Shown: positions 1 through 7,005, counted from the first letter of the stretch. The stretch: 14,818 bases of DNA from Brachyspira catarrhinii (GCF_005518285.1 NZ_SJDU01000014.1:1-14818); one strand, 5' to 3'. The notes: generated by a model from the sequence alone, not told the origin. Translations and numbers: made by a program.

Positions 1-1
1 A

Positions 2-436
2 ACGGCTACGGGAGACCCAGCAACGGATTTAACGGACGCTTACTATAAAGGCGCTATTTCACTTACATCCCATAGCGTAAATGCAACAAGCGGAATTACT
101 AAAGAAGAATTAGAAAATTCTATTTTAAGTTCAAGTAATATGGCATTTTATTTGAATATTACAAATAATAATTTAACATGGGCAGACTATCATATTGACG
201 AGTTCGAGGTCGTAACTGATGAACAAGTGCAACAGTCTCTTGAAAGTCGTGTCCCTGTTCAACTGTTAAAATCTGGTTCTAAATATTCCGTGAGCGAAGT
301 AGCCGATTATAGTAGCGATGAAGGTTATATAAATAAATTATATATAGAGTTTACTATCTCTGGCGACAATATATTAATTACATATATATATATATGGAGT
401 ATCAGCGGATTATGTGGTAGATGGGGTAAATTATAA
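2..436 (+). CDS. Unrecognised protein, 5'-truncated, 3' end apparently frameshifted
   Basis: The frame is open from base 2, so the gene begins before the window. The ATG at 140 is internal and not a credible start, because reading is continuous upstream of it. About 144 residues are visible. They are rich in Ser, Thr, Asn and Tyr, with acidic patches and no recognisable catalytic motif; this composition fits an exported or surface protein of beta-rich fold, but that is inference. The frame reaches a stop at 434-436, shortly after an (AT)7 tract at 382-395. The last residues in this frame (WSISGLCGRWGKL) look unlike the rest. The frame shifted by one base continues with similar Tyr/Thr-rich composition to a TAA at 501-503, just before a terminator. 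The original product therefore probably ended at 503. Function unknown. Confidence 0.6.
   Translation, partial: TATGDPATDLTDAYYKGAISLTSHSVNATSGITKEELENSILSSSNMAFYLNITNNNLTWADYHIDEFEVVTDEQVQQSLESRVPVQLLKSGSKYSVSEVADYSSDEGYINKLYIEFTISGDNILITYIYIWSISGLCGRWGKL
382..395 (+). repeat. (AT)7 dinucleotide tract inside a coding region
   Basis: Seven uninterrupted AT units lie at the exact point where the coding frame switches. Dinucleotide tracts inside genes are prone to slipped-strand changes. Adding one unit here would restore a longer frame to 503, and removing two would do the same. The tract could be a phase-variation switch, a fixed mutation or a sequencing or assembly artefact; the sequence alone cannot separate these. 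Confidence 0.7.
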
Positions 437-503
437 ATATAGTTATAAAACTACTTACGAGGGAACTTTGACTAATTATACTCCCACTACTTCTGGAAGT
501 TAA
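396..503 (+). pseudogene. Displaced 3' end of the preceding gene (out of frame)
   Basis: Reading in frame from 396 gives about 35 residues starting GVSADYVVDG and ending TPTTSGS before TAA at 501-503. The composition (Tyr, Thr, Asn, Ser) matches the upstream part of the gene, and the stop lies 29 bases before the terminator stem. It lacks its own start and ribosome binding site, so it is best read as the natural C-terminus separated by a frameshift in the AT repeat. One extra AT unit (eight instead of seven) would join the two frames. Confidence 0.55.
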
Positions 504-532
504 TATAGTTTTTGTTTAAACTTCTTAAGATT

Positions 533-563
533 AAAAGACATCGCAATAAGCGGTGTCTTTTTT
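533..563 (+). terminator. Rho-independent terminator, probably bidirectional
   Basis: A 12-base stem (533-544 with 550-561, one G-T wobble) surrounds an AATAA loop and runs into six T residues. It lies 29 bases after the TAA at 503. The left arm begins AAAA, so the minus-strand transcript also ends in a U run, and the same hairpin could stop transcription arriving from csaA. Confidence 0.85.
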
Positions 564-571
564 ATTTAATA

Positions 572-647
572 GTCGTTGCGAGGCTATTTTATAGCCGAAG
601 TAATCTATTTAAATTGGATTGCTACGACTTTTGCCGCACAATGACGG
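572..647. repeat. Dispersed palindromic repeat, copy 1
   Basis: The ends GTCGTTGCG (572-580) and CGCACAATGAC (635-645) are imperfect inverted repeats. Inside them GAAGTAATCT (597-606) opposes GGATTGCTAC (616-625), again inverted. A small perfect hairpin GGCTAT/ATAGCC (582-587 and 591-596) sits between. The pattern 'cattgcgag...gaagcaatc...gattgcttc...cgcaatgac' is a widespread intergenic repeat type in many bacteria, and this is a decayed copy. No coding potential was seen. Confidence 0.6.
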
Positions 648-657
648 TAAAATACTT

Positions 658-769
658 GCCATTACGAGCGACTGATAAGGAAGAGAAGTAATCTACAAAA
701 AAGAAAATTTATTATTTTGGATTGTTCGCCGTATTCGGGCAAAAGTCTCATCAGAGCTTTGCAATGACT
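658..769. repeat. Dispersed palindromic repeat, copy 2
   Basis: This second, longer copy shares GAAGTAATCT (685-694) and TTGGATTG (717-724) with copy 1 in the same order. Its ends CCATTACGAG (near 659-668) and TTTGCAATGAC (near 758-768) are inverted. The two copies lie head to tail in the space between the terminator and the 3' end of csaA. The 504-784 stretch contains only the terminator and these two repeats; I see no gene in it. Confidence 0.55.
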
Positions 770-784
770 AAATTTATTCAATAA

Positions 785-1132
785 TCAACCTATCGGAATT
801 CCATTTTCGCAATCTTCATTAATAGTCAATAATGCCACTTCTCCATTTTCTTTTACCGCGCCCAAAATTAAACATTCCGAGAAAAAATTCGCTATTTGTT
901 TTTTAGGAAAGTTTACGACAGCGACTATTCTTTTCCCTATCAAATCCTCTTTTTTGTATAATTTTGTGATTTGAGCCGAAGAGACTTTTATTCCCAAACT
1001 TCCGAAATCTATCTTCAATTTATAAGCGGGCTTTTTTGCCTGTGGAAAATCTTCCGCTTCGATTATAGTTCCCGTTCTTATATCTAAAGCCGAAAAATTA
1101 TCGAAAGAGCATTCTTCTTTTATAGAGTTCAT
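785..1132 (-). CDS. csaA: CsaA-type tRNA-binding-domain protein (putative export chaperone)
   Basis: This 115-residue protein consists of a single tRNA-binding OB-fold domain, the usual length for CsaA. It shows the family signatures: FSALDIRTGTIIEAEDFP (residues 13-30), AKKPAYKLKIDFG (32-44), SSAQITKLY (51-59), IGKRIVAVVNFP (65-76) and SECLILGAVKENGEVALL (85-102), ending NGIPIG. The domain is homologous to the C-terminal domain of methionyl-tRNA synthetase. Bacillus CsaA has been described as a dimeric cytosolic chaperone that binds SecA and preproteins, but most members are untested. The start is fixed by AAAAGGA six bases upstream of the ATG on the minus strand. The gene is divergent from the ATP-grasp gene and stands alone. 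Family assignment is sure; cellular role is less so. Confidence 0.93.
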   Translation of the reverse strand: MNSIKEECSFDNFSALDIRTGTIIEAEDFPQAKKPAYKLKIDFGSLGIKVSSAQITKLYKKEDLIGKRIVAVVNFPKKQIANFFSECLILGAVKENGEVALLTINEDCENGIPIG

Positions 1133-1163
1133 TTTAAATCCTTTTAAATTTTTTATTATTATA

Positions 1164-1192
1164 ATTATACAATAGTTTTATATATATTTAAA
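1164..1192 (-). promoter_or_regulatory. Likely csaA promoter
   Basis: On the minus strand a perfect TATAAT (1164-1169) is preceded, after 17 bases, by TTTAAA (1187-1192), four of six matches to the sigma-70 -35 box. Transcription would start near 1157, giving a leader of about 25 bases that includes the AAAAGGA site. In such AT-rich DNA chance matches are common, hence moderate confidence. I found no convincing -35/-10 pair for the divergent gene in the same 136-base gap. Confidence 0.4.
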
Positions 1193-1268
1193 TTTATTTT
1201 GTTTACATATAAAATAAAAGTTAATAAAAAATATTAACGAATAAAAATTATAAATACAAGGCATATAA

Positions 1269-3449
1269 ATGAAAAATAAAAAAATAATTATAATAGGGGC
1301 GGGACTTTTGCAAGTTCCAGCTATACAGATAGCTCAAGATATGGGATTATATACAATCGTTTTTGATTATAATAAAGACGCGCATGGAATGAAAATAGCC
1401 GATTTGCCAATGGTTGTTTCGACTCGAGATGTTGACGGAAGCGTTAGAGCGGCGCGGGATTTAAGCAAACAGATGGAAATAAACGGAGTAATCACGGTTG
1501 GAACGGACGCGTCAACCACAGTAGCCGCAGTCGCAAACGCGCTCGGACTCCCTGGAAATAGATTTGAAGACGCTTACGCCGCCTCGAATAAAATCAGAAT
1601 GAGAGAGAGATTCAAAAAAAATAATGTTCCGCAACCAAATTTTTTCCCCGTTTGGAATTACGAAGAAACTATCGAAGCGTTTAGACATTTGAATAAACCT
1701 GTCGTTTTAAAACCCGCCGACAATATGGGAGCGAGAGGAGTAATGAAAGTGGAAAACGAAAGTGATATACTTGCAGCTTTTAATAGAGCGAAAAGTTCTT
1801 CTCCTTCTGGCGAGGTTATAATAGAAGAATATATGGACGGTCCCGAACTTTCGATAGATATGCTTATATACGATAACGAAATTTATGTTACGGGAGTAGC
1901 GGACAGAATAATAGAATATCCGCCATTTTTTATAGAAACGGGACATATTATGCCTTCCAATTTGGATAAAGATAAAATAGACGATGCGATTAAAGTTATG
2001 AAGGACGGAATAAAAGCGCTTAATCTAAAAATCGGAGCGGCTAAAGGAGATATTAAAGTAACAAAAAACGGCGCTATGGTTGGAGAAATTGCCGCAAGAT
2101 TGTCGGGCGGATTTATGAGTGCGTATACTTATCCTTTATCGACTGGAGTCAATTTGATTAAAAACGCGATAGAAATAGCCTTGGGAAATCCTCCGAGCGA
2201 CTTAAAACCAAAATGGAATAAAGTTTCTGTGGAAAAAGCATTTTTGCCGGGAACGGGAATAATTGAATCCATAGACGGAATTGAAAAAGCAAAAAATATA
2301 AACGGAATTAAAGAAGTATTTATAAAAACTAAAGTTGGAGATATACTCGTTCCTCCGACAAATAATCTCGATAAAGCTGGAAATGTTATCGCCGTTGGAA
2401 GCACGAGAGACGAGGCTATAGCGATTGCAAATAAAGCGATTGATTCCGTTCATTTTAGATTAACGGACGAAAAAAACTTGACTATGGAAGAGATAAAGAG
2501 ATTGGCTCAAGAAAAATTGGCTTCAAAATTTAATCTTTCTTATTTGTTTAGATATTGCACGGATGAAGAAACGGGACTTTCAAATTATATTTTCTGCCCG
2601 AATATAATTCATGAAGAAAAACCGATAAAATTAGAAACTACGATTTTCAATACTCATGTCGCTCAACCTATAATAATCGACACAATTCATAATCTTAAAG
2701 ACGCTTTAGACGGAATAATGGATATAAGAGAATATTATCAAATAACGATGGATGTCGCTTCGAGCTGCGAAGTCCTTGCAATTTTAAACGATTTTAATAA
2801 CGAGGAATTATTCGAACTTTCAATTAAAATAATCAAAGAGCATAAAAGAGGAATAATCATGCTAAACGGCAATAACTCCGAAGAAGTTTTGACGCATAGA
2901 GCGAAAGAATCTCAAAAAAACGGAGCATGCGCGGTAGGAATAGATTTGTCGTATTGTTATGATATTAATTCTATAGAAAAAAATAAAATATTTATAAAAA
3001 CCGAAAAAGAATTGAATAATTTAAGAAAAAGTTTGGAAATTCCGCTTATAATAAAAGGCTTGTCAAACGATAAAGATATAGAAAATATATTTAATAAGAA
3101 TATAAATAATCTATATTTTTCAAATAATAACAAGTATTTATTAAAAGGTATAAAAAAAGTTTCCGATACTATAAATAAGATTGCATTAAATTTACATGGC
3201 AGTCGTCATAAACCTCAAATAAACGCGCTTGCCGAATCTCCAAGATTTGGAAGCGATTTGTTTAAGTATTTTACGCTTGGAGCGAACGCCGTTTGTATAA
3301 CGGAAGAGAGTTTTATCGCAACTGTGAGTAAAGGCAGAAAAGGTTTGGAGTATATGATATATTCCAATAAAGAAGAACTTGAAAAAATGATGAAAGTTTT
3401 TGGGAAATCGGAATTAAAATTCGACAGCGATATTATTTATAGAAATTAG
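1269..3449 (+). CDS. ATP-grasp ligase fused to degenerate FMN alpha-hydroxy-acid oxidase-like barrel
   Basis: 726 residues in two modules. Residues 1-398 are a complete ATP-grasp enzyme of the CarB/PurK/biotin-carboxylase-like group: Rossmann start IIIIGAGLLQVPAI (6-19), ATP-lysine segment PVVLKPADNMGARGV (144-158), VIIEEYMDGPELSIDM (183-198), metal/ATP segment GEIAARLSGG (272-281) and a C-terminal piece GNVIAVGSTRDEAIAIA (371-387). Such enzymes join a carboxylate to an amine or thiol through an acyl phosphate; the substrate here is unknown. Residues about 402-715 follow the layout of lactate/glycolate oxidases (LTMEEIKRLAQEKL, ETTIF..AQPIII, IPLIIKG at 591-597, PRFGSDLFKYFTLGANAV at 658-675). 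The phosphate-binding Arg (659) and a Lys (596) remain, but the catalytic SNHGGRQ motif reads SNNNKYL (618-624), losing the His and Arg. AAGG lies seven bases before the ATG. It is first in a three-gene cluster. Confidence 0.8.
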   Translation: MKNKKIIIIGAGLLQVPAIQIAQDMGLYTIVFDYNKDAHGMKIADLPMVVSTRDVDGSVRAARDLSKQMEINGVITVGTDASTTVAAVANALGLPGNRFEDAYAASNKIRMRERFKKNNVPQPNFFPVWNYEETIEAFRHLNKPVVLKPADNMGARGVMKVENESDILAAFNRAKSSSPSGEVIIEEYMDGPELSIDMLIYDNEIYVTGVADRIIEYPPFFIETGHIMPSNLDKDKIDDAIKVMKDGIKALNLKIGAAKGDIKVTKNGAMVGEIAARLSGGFMSAYTYPLSTGVNLIKNAIEIALGNPPSDLKPKWNKVSVEKAFLPGTGIIESIDGIEKAKNINGIKEVFIKTKVGDILVPPTNNLDKAGNVIAVGSTRDEAIAIANKAIDSVHFRLTDEKNLTMEEIKRLAQEKLASKFNLSYLFRYCTDEETGLSNYIFCPNIIHEEKPIKLETTIFNTHVAQPIIIDTIHNLKDALDGIMDIREYYQITMDVASSCEVLAILNDFNNEELFELSIKIIKEHKRGIIMLNGNNSEEVLTHRAKESQKNGACAVGIDLSYCYDINSIEKNKIFIKTEKELNNLRKSLEIPLIIKGLSNDKDIENIFNKNINNLYFSNNNKYLLKGIKKVSDTINKIALNLHGSRHKPQINALAESPRFGSDLFKYFTLGANAVCITEESFIATVSKGRKGLEYMIYSNKEELEKMMKVFGKSELKFDSDIIYRN

Positions 3450-3457
3450 GCGGCTTT

Positions 3458-4465
3458 ATGGAGTCAAAAAAAATTAATTTATCGAAATCGTATTTATACG
3501 GATTTTTTGCTTCTATGATATGCGCATTGATATATAGCGCAGTATTTATTCCGATTTATATTCTTTTAATATCTTCCAATCCTCAAAATTTTTTCGTATA
3601 TTTATTATACACTCTCGATATTTGGGTTTGGATTTGGATTGCGGTTTCAATATTATACGCTTTTATAATAGTTTTGATGTTTAATATAGAAAACGATTTT
3701 ATAAACGGGGCGAGCAATTTTTTATTTTTTATCGTGACATCGGCGATAGTTTTGCTTTCTTTAAGCTATATTCCAGAAATACAAAAGATTTTATACAGAG
3801 GAGAATATACTTTTTATTTTGTAATACTTTCAGTAGCTTTATTTTTTATATCTATACAACTTACTTATTCTATAAAAAAAATGATAGTTTTCATGTATAA
3901 AACAATTATTTATAATTTGGGATACGAAAACGAAAATAACGAAGAATTTGGAGAAGAAAACATTAACAATGTTGAATCGGAAATATTTTTTGACACTCTA
4001 AAAAATATTATTTCTTTTTCACAAAGACATGAATACGCTATAGGACTTATCGGTTTTAAAATATCAAACCATAAAAAAATAATGGAAAAATGCGGAGATT
4101 TGGGTTATAAAAATATTAAAGAAGAATTGATAAAATTTATAAAACAAAATTCGAGGACGGGCGAAAATCAATGTTTGATAGAAAATAACACGATATACGC
4201 TTATATTTATTCGGACGAGGAAGACGCTTGGAAAACCATTAGAAGATATTTTAAGGGATTAAAGAATTATAATTTTGAATATAACGGCGAAAATATCGAT
4301 ATTGAAATAACTATGGCGATAAGCGGTTATGACTTTTCAATTAATAAAATGAATAAAATATCGACTTTTGTGATTAAAGATAATTTGATTTCCAAACTTC
4401 AAGAGGCTTTGATTGAAGCGGAAGAAACGGATAATCCTGTCGTATTTTATGAAAAAGGAATATAA
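3458..4465 (+). CDS. Membrane protein with degenerate GGDEF-like cytoplasmic domain
   Basis: 335 residues. Four hydrophobic segments (about 12-38, 46-76, 86-104, 118-136) form a compact membrane unit, followed by an acidic linker (155-175). Residues about 180-333 have the layout of a GGDEF domain: AIGLIGFKISNHKKIMEKCG (194-213) corresponds to the LDIDxFKxINDxxG strand-helix, a regular alternation follows, and the end (LQEALIEAEETDNPVVFYE) matches the LxxADxALYxAKxxGRNRV tail. At the hairpin where GGDEF should be, the protein reads ENNTI (242-246), and the metal-binding acidic residues are not evident. Cyclic-di-GMP synthesis is therefore unlikely; ligand sensing or a structural role is possible. 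It starts eight bases after the ATP-grasp stop, with the AGG of its ribosome site overlapping that stop, and is followed two bases later by the TPR gene. The domain call is by pattern and moderate. Confidence 0.6.
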   Translation: MESKKINLSKSYLYGFFASMICALIYSAVFIPIYILLISSNPQNFFVYLLYTLDIWVWIWIAVSILYAFIIVLMFNIENDFINGASNFLFFIVTSAIVLLSLSYIPEIQKILYRGEYTFYFVILSVALFFISIQLTYSIKKMIVFMYKTIIYNLGYENENNEEFGEENINNVESEIFFDTLKNIISFSQRHEYAIGLIGFKISNHKKIMEKCGDLGYKNIKEELIKFIKQNSRTGENQCLIENNTIYAYIYSDEEDAWKTIRRYFKGLKNYNFEYNGENIDIEITMAISGYDFSINKMNKISTFVIKDNLISKLQEALIEAEETDNPVVFYEKGI

Positions 4466-4467
4466 TT

Positions 4468-5829
4468 GTGGAAGTTTCATTAATATTTATAATAATCTTT
4501 ATAGTCATATTGGCTGTTTCTACTAATTATATAATTAGAAGCGGAACTTACGGAAATAAATTAAAAAGAATAACTCAATTATACAACGAAAATAATTATG
4601 ACGCGGCTATGCGCGAGATAAACGAACTCGACCCTAAACATAAAAAAGAACCTTATATATTGTGGGTTAGCGCGAATTTATATTATAAACAGCAGCAATT
4701 TATACTAGCTATGGCGGCTTTGCAAAATATAATAGATTCGGGAGCTTATACGAAAGAAGTAAGTCAATTAAATGTGCGAGAATTTTTAGCGAAAATCTAC
4801 GAAGAGACGGGAAATTATAAAAAAGCTATAGACGAATATAACGAAATAATAAGATTGAAAGACCAAGATTTTGATTCTTTATATAAAGCGGGAACTATTT
4901 CCTACGAAGCGGGAGAATGGGCTTTGGCTCAACAATATTTTAGTTTGGCGGTAGCTCGAAACGACAGCAATCCTCAATTACTTTATATGCTTGCAAATTG
5001 TTATTATCAAATGCGTTCTTATCATGCGGCTCAACAGCATATTCAACATGCTTTGGATTTGGACCCTACTAACGTTCAATATCATTTGCTTATGGGAGAG
5101 GTTTTATCGGCATCGAGAGATTTTCAAAACGCCGTTGTGGAATTGGAAATCGCTTACGGAAGCAATACTTTGGAAAATAAAGACGCCATTTCTTTACAGC
5201 TTGCCAATTCTTATTTCGAGCTTGGAAATTACGATAAAGCGAAAAGTTATTACGAGCAGGTTTTGAATAAAGAAGATATACCGAACGAGAAAGTGGTTGA
5301 CGAAAGATATAGATACGCCGAGACTTTGGTAAAAAATAAGCAGTTTGAAAACGCCGTTCGACAGTGGGAAATAATAAAAGCGACAAGAAATATTTATTTG
5401 GATATAGACCATAAACTAAAAACCTACAGTTCGATTATCGCAAATAACGCTTTAAGAACCGCTTTGGAGATGGATGTTGTAGATTATTTGGAAAAACATT
5501 TTTATAGAGTGCTTACTTTGAACGGATATATAGTGACCGACCATAGCAAAAAATCCGATACTTTGGTATTTTTCGTTACGATAAAGAAATTCGGCTCGGA
5601 AGGACAATCTTATAAAAGCACATTCGCTCTCGATACTTCGGGCTATCCTATGAGGCAGGATACGGTTGACCAATTTGTAGATTACGCGAGAGTTTATAAA
5701 AGCGCGCACTCTTTCTTAATCAGTATCGGCGGTTTCGCTCCAAATTTAAAAACGGACGACACTATAGCGATAATAGAGCCAGACAGATTCGAGGCTATAA
5801 TCGAAGGCGTAATATCGTTTAGCGATTAA
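4468..5829 (+). CDS. Membrane-anchored TPR protein with possible Mrr-like C-terminal domain
   Basis: 453 residues. Translation probably begins at GTG 4468, two bases after the previous stop, with AAGG nine bases upstream; translational coupling is likely. Residues 3-22 form one hydrophobic segment, so the rest probably faces the cytoplasm or periplasm as a tethered domain. Residues about 31-305 carry some eight tetratricopeptide repeats; the clearest are 105-130 (LAKIYEETGNYKKAIDEYNEII), 171-202 (LLYMLANCYY...ALDLDPTN) and 242-268. These serve protein-protein contacts. Residues about 332-450 (DVVDYLEKHFYRVLTLNGY, TFALDTSGY, DQFVDYARVYKSAHSFLISIGGF, IAIIEPDRFEAII) resemble the order of elements in Mrr-type restriction-endonuclease folds. 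The QxK catalytic strand is replaced by ALD, so no nuclease activity is expected. That last assignment is tentative. Confidence 0.7.
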   Translation: MEVSLIFIIIFIVILAVSTNYIIRSGTYGNKLKRITQLYNENNYDAAMREINELDPKHKKEPYILWVSANLYYKQQQFILAMAALQNIIDSGAYTKEVSQLNVREFLAKIYEETGNYKKAIDEYNEIIRLKDQDFDSLYKAGTISYEAGEWALAQQYFSLAVARNDSNPQLLYMLANCYYQMRSYHAAQQHIQHALDLDPTNVQYHLLMGEVLSASRDFQNAVVELEIAYGSNTLENKDAISLQLANSYFELGNYDKAKSYYEQVLNKEDIPNEKVVDERYRYAETLVKNKQFENAVRQWEIIKATRNIYLDIDHKLKTYSSIIANNALRTALEMDVVDYLEKHFYRVLTLNGYIVTDHSKKSDTLVFFVTIKKFGSEGQSYKSTFALDTSGYPMRQDTVDQFVDYARVYKSAHSFLISIGGFAPNLKTDDTIAIIEPDRFEAIIEGVISFSD

Positions 5830-5868
5830 TTTATAATCTAATCTTTATAAAATTAAATAAAAAATCTA

Positions 5869-5897
5869 TTGAAGTTTATCAAATTATTAATTATAAT
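5869..5897 (+). promoter_or_regulatory. Promoter of the Gfo/Idh/MocA gene
   Basis: TTGAAG (5869-5874) and a perfect TATAAT (5892-5897) are separated by exactly 17 bases, the optimal sigma-70 layout. The start would be near 5904, about 64 bases before the ATG at 5968. The pair lies in the 138-base gap after the TPR gene, so the oxidoreductase is probably a separate transcription unit. Confidence 0.6.
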
Positions 5898-5967
5898 CTT
5901 CTTAAAATAAATAAATTTTATTAAATTTTATAAATTAAAGAAATCAAAAAATAGGAATTTTTATTTT

Positions 5968-6930
5968 ATGGAAAAAGTTAATATAAGTCTTATCGGCGTT
6001 GGAAGAATGGGACAATTTCATCTCAATGTTATAAATCAAATAAACTCCGTCAATTTAACTGGAATTTACGATGCGGACGAAAAACATTTAAACGAAATTT
6101 CAAGCAAATATAATTTAAATAGTTTTAAAAGTTTGGACGATGCTATAGACAAATGCGATGCCGTTATAATTGCAAGTCCGACAAAATTTCATTTCGATAT
6201 AGCGAAAAAATCCGTTCAAAAAGGAAAACATGTTTTAGTGGAAAAACCTATGACGGAAAATTTTATTCAAGCCGAAGAATTGGAAGCGATTGTAAAAGAA
6301 AAAAATATTATATTTCAAGTCGGGCATGTCGAAAGATTCAACGGAGCGGTTCAAGAATTGCATCATATAATAGAAAATCCTTATTTGATAGAGGCGAGAA
6401 GATTAGCTCCTTTCACTCCTCGCATAACCGATGTGGGAGTCGTATTCGATATTATGATTCATGATTTGGATATTGTAACTTCTTTGGTGAAAAAACCTAT
6501 AATAAGATTTTCTGCGAGCGGGAAAAGAATAAAAACTAAAAACGAAGATATTGCGAGTGCGTTATTGGAATTTGAAGGAAATACAATCGCCACGATAAGC
6601 GCAAGCAGAGTGACGCAGGAAAAAATCAGAACTTTAGCGATTAGCACGGATGAGGCTCATTTTATATTGGATTACGCCACGCAGGATATTACTATACATC
6701 GTCAGGCGGCGAGTCAAAGCAAAATAAAAACTTCGATAGGAATAAATTATACTCAAGAATCGATAATAGAGAGAGTGTTTATTCACAGAGATAATCCGCT
6801 CAAATTGGAAGACGAACATTTTGCCAACTGCATATTAGGAAAAGATAAAAAATTGGTTTCGATAGAAGATGATGTCCGCACGATTAAACTTACCGAAGAT
6901 ATTTTAAATAAAATAAAAGAAACTTGGTAA
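5968..6930 (+). CDS. Gfo/Idh/MocA family NAD(P)-dependent oxidoreductase (possibly nucleotide-sugar dehydrogenase)
   Basis: 320 residues, full length for the family. The N-terminal Rossmann fold carries GVGRMG (10-15) with DADEKHL closing the second strand. The family EKP motif is at 92-94 (VLVEKPMTENF), with its catalytic Lys93. The substrate domain has VFDIMIHDLDIV (159-170) containing the Asp and the HD pair expected at the active site. The FTPRITDVGVVFDIMIHDLD stretch recalls members that sit beside lpx genes in Gram-negatives, including GnnA, the UDP-GlcNAc 3-dehydrogenase that leads to diaminosugar lipid A in Leptospira and Acidithiobacillus. A nucleotide-sugar substrate is therefore a reasonable inference, not a demonstration: no transaminase or lpx gene is visible here. 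The start is supported by AGGAA ten bases upstream. Its neighbours give no pathway clue. Confidence 0.85.
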   Translation: MEKVNISLIGVGRMGQFHLNVINQINSVNLTGIYDADEKHLNEISSKYNLNSFKSLDDAIDKCDAVIIASPTKFHFDIAKKSVQKGKHVLVEKPMTENFIQAEELEAIVKEKNIIFQVGHVERFNGAVQELHHIIENPYLIEARRLAPFTPRITDVGVVFDIMIHDLDIVTSLVKKPIIRFSASGKRIKTKNEDIASALLEFEGNTIATISASRVTQEKIRTLAISTDEAHFILDYATQDITIHRQAASQSKIKTSIGINYTQESIIERVFIHRDNPLKLEDEHFANCILGKDKKLVSIEDDVRTIKLTEDILNKIKETW

Positions 6931-6948
6931 TAATTTTTTGTAATAATA

Positions 6949-6976
6949 TTGACATTAAAATCTATTAAACTATAAT
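6949..6976 (+). promoter_or_regulatory. Near-consensus promoter of the mgl operon
   Basis: A perfect TTGACA (6949-6954) and a perfect TATAAT (6971-6976) are spaced by 16 bases. The start is expected near 6983, giving a leader of only about 23 bases that carries GGAGAG (6995-7000) five bases before the ATG of mglB1. The strength suggests high basal expression unless a repressor acts; I see no clear operator palindrome over it. Confidence 0.8.
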
Positions 6977-7005
6977 TTAAATATATTTCAAATTGGAGAG
7001 AAAAT

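Noticed and set aside
140..436. ATG at 140 as the start of a 98-residue protein
   Set aside because: The same frame is open back to base 2 with consistent composition and there is no Shine-Dalgarno before 140, so it is the inside of a longer truncated gene.
1199..1227. Promoter for the ATP-grasp gene (TTGTTT ... TAATAA)
   Set aside because: Only three of six matches at the -10 box; not distinguishable from background AT-rich sequence.
1707..2453. Antisense reading frames inside the ATP-grasp gene
   Set aside because: They overlap a strongly supported gene, have no ribosome site or family motif, and follow from its A-rich codon usage; the same applies to opposite-strand frames in the TPR, Gfo/Idh, mgl and methyltransferase genes.
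4991..5266. Plus-strand alternative-frame ORF within the TPR gene
   Set aside because: Composition is unnatural (runs of Ile, Leu, Trp), no start signal, and the TPR frame covers it fully.
5826..5855. Imperfect hairpin after the TPR gene as a terminator
   Set aside because: Short AT-only arms with a bulge and no T run; too weak to call.
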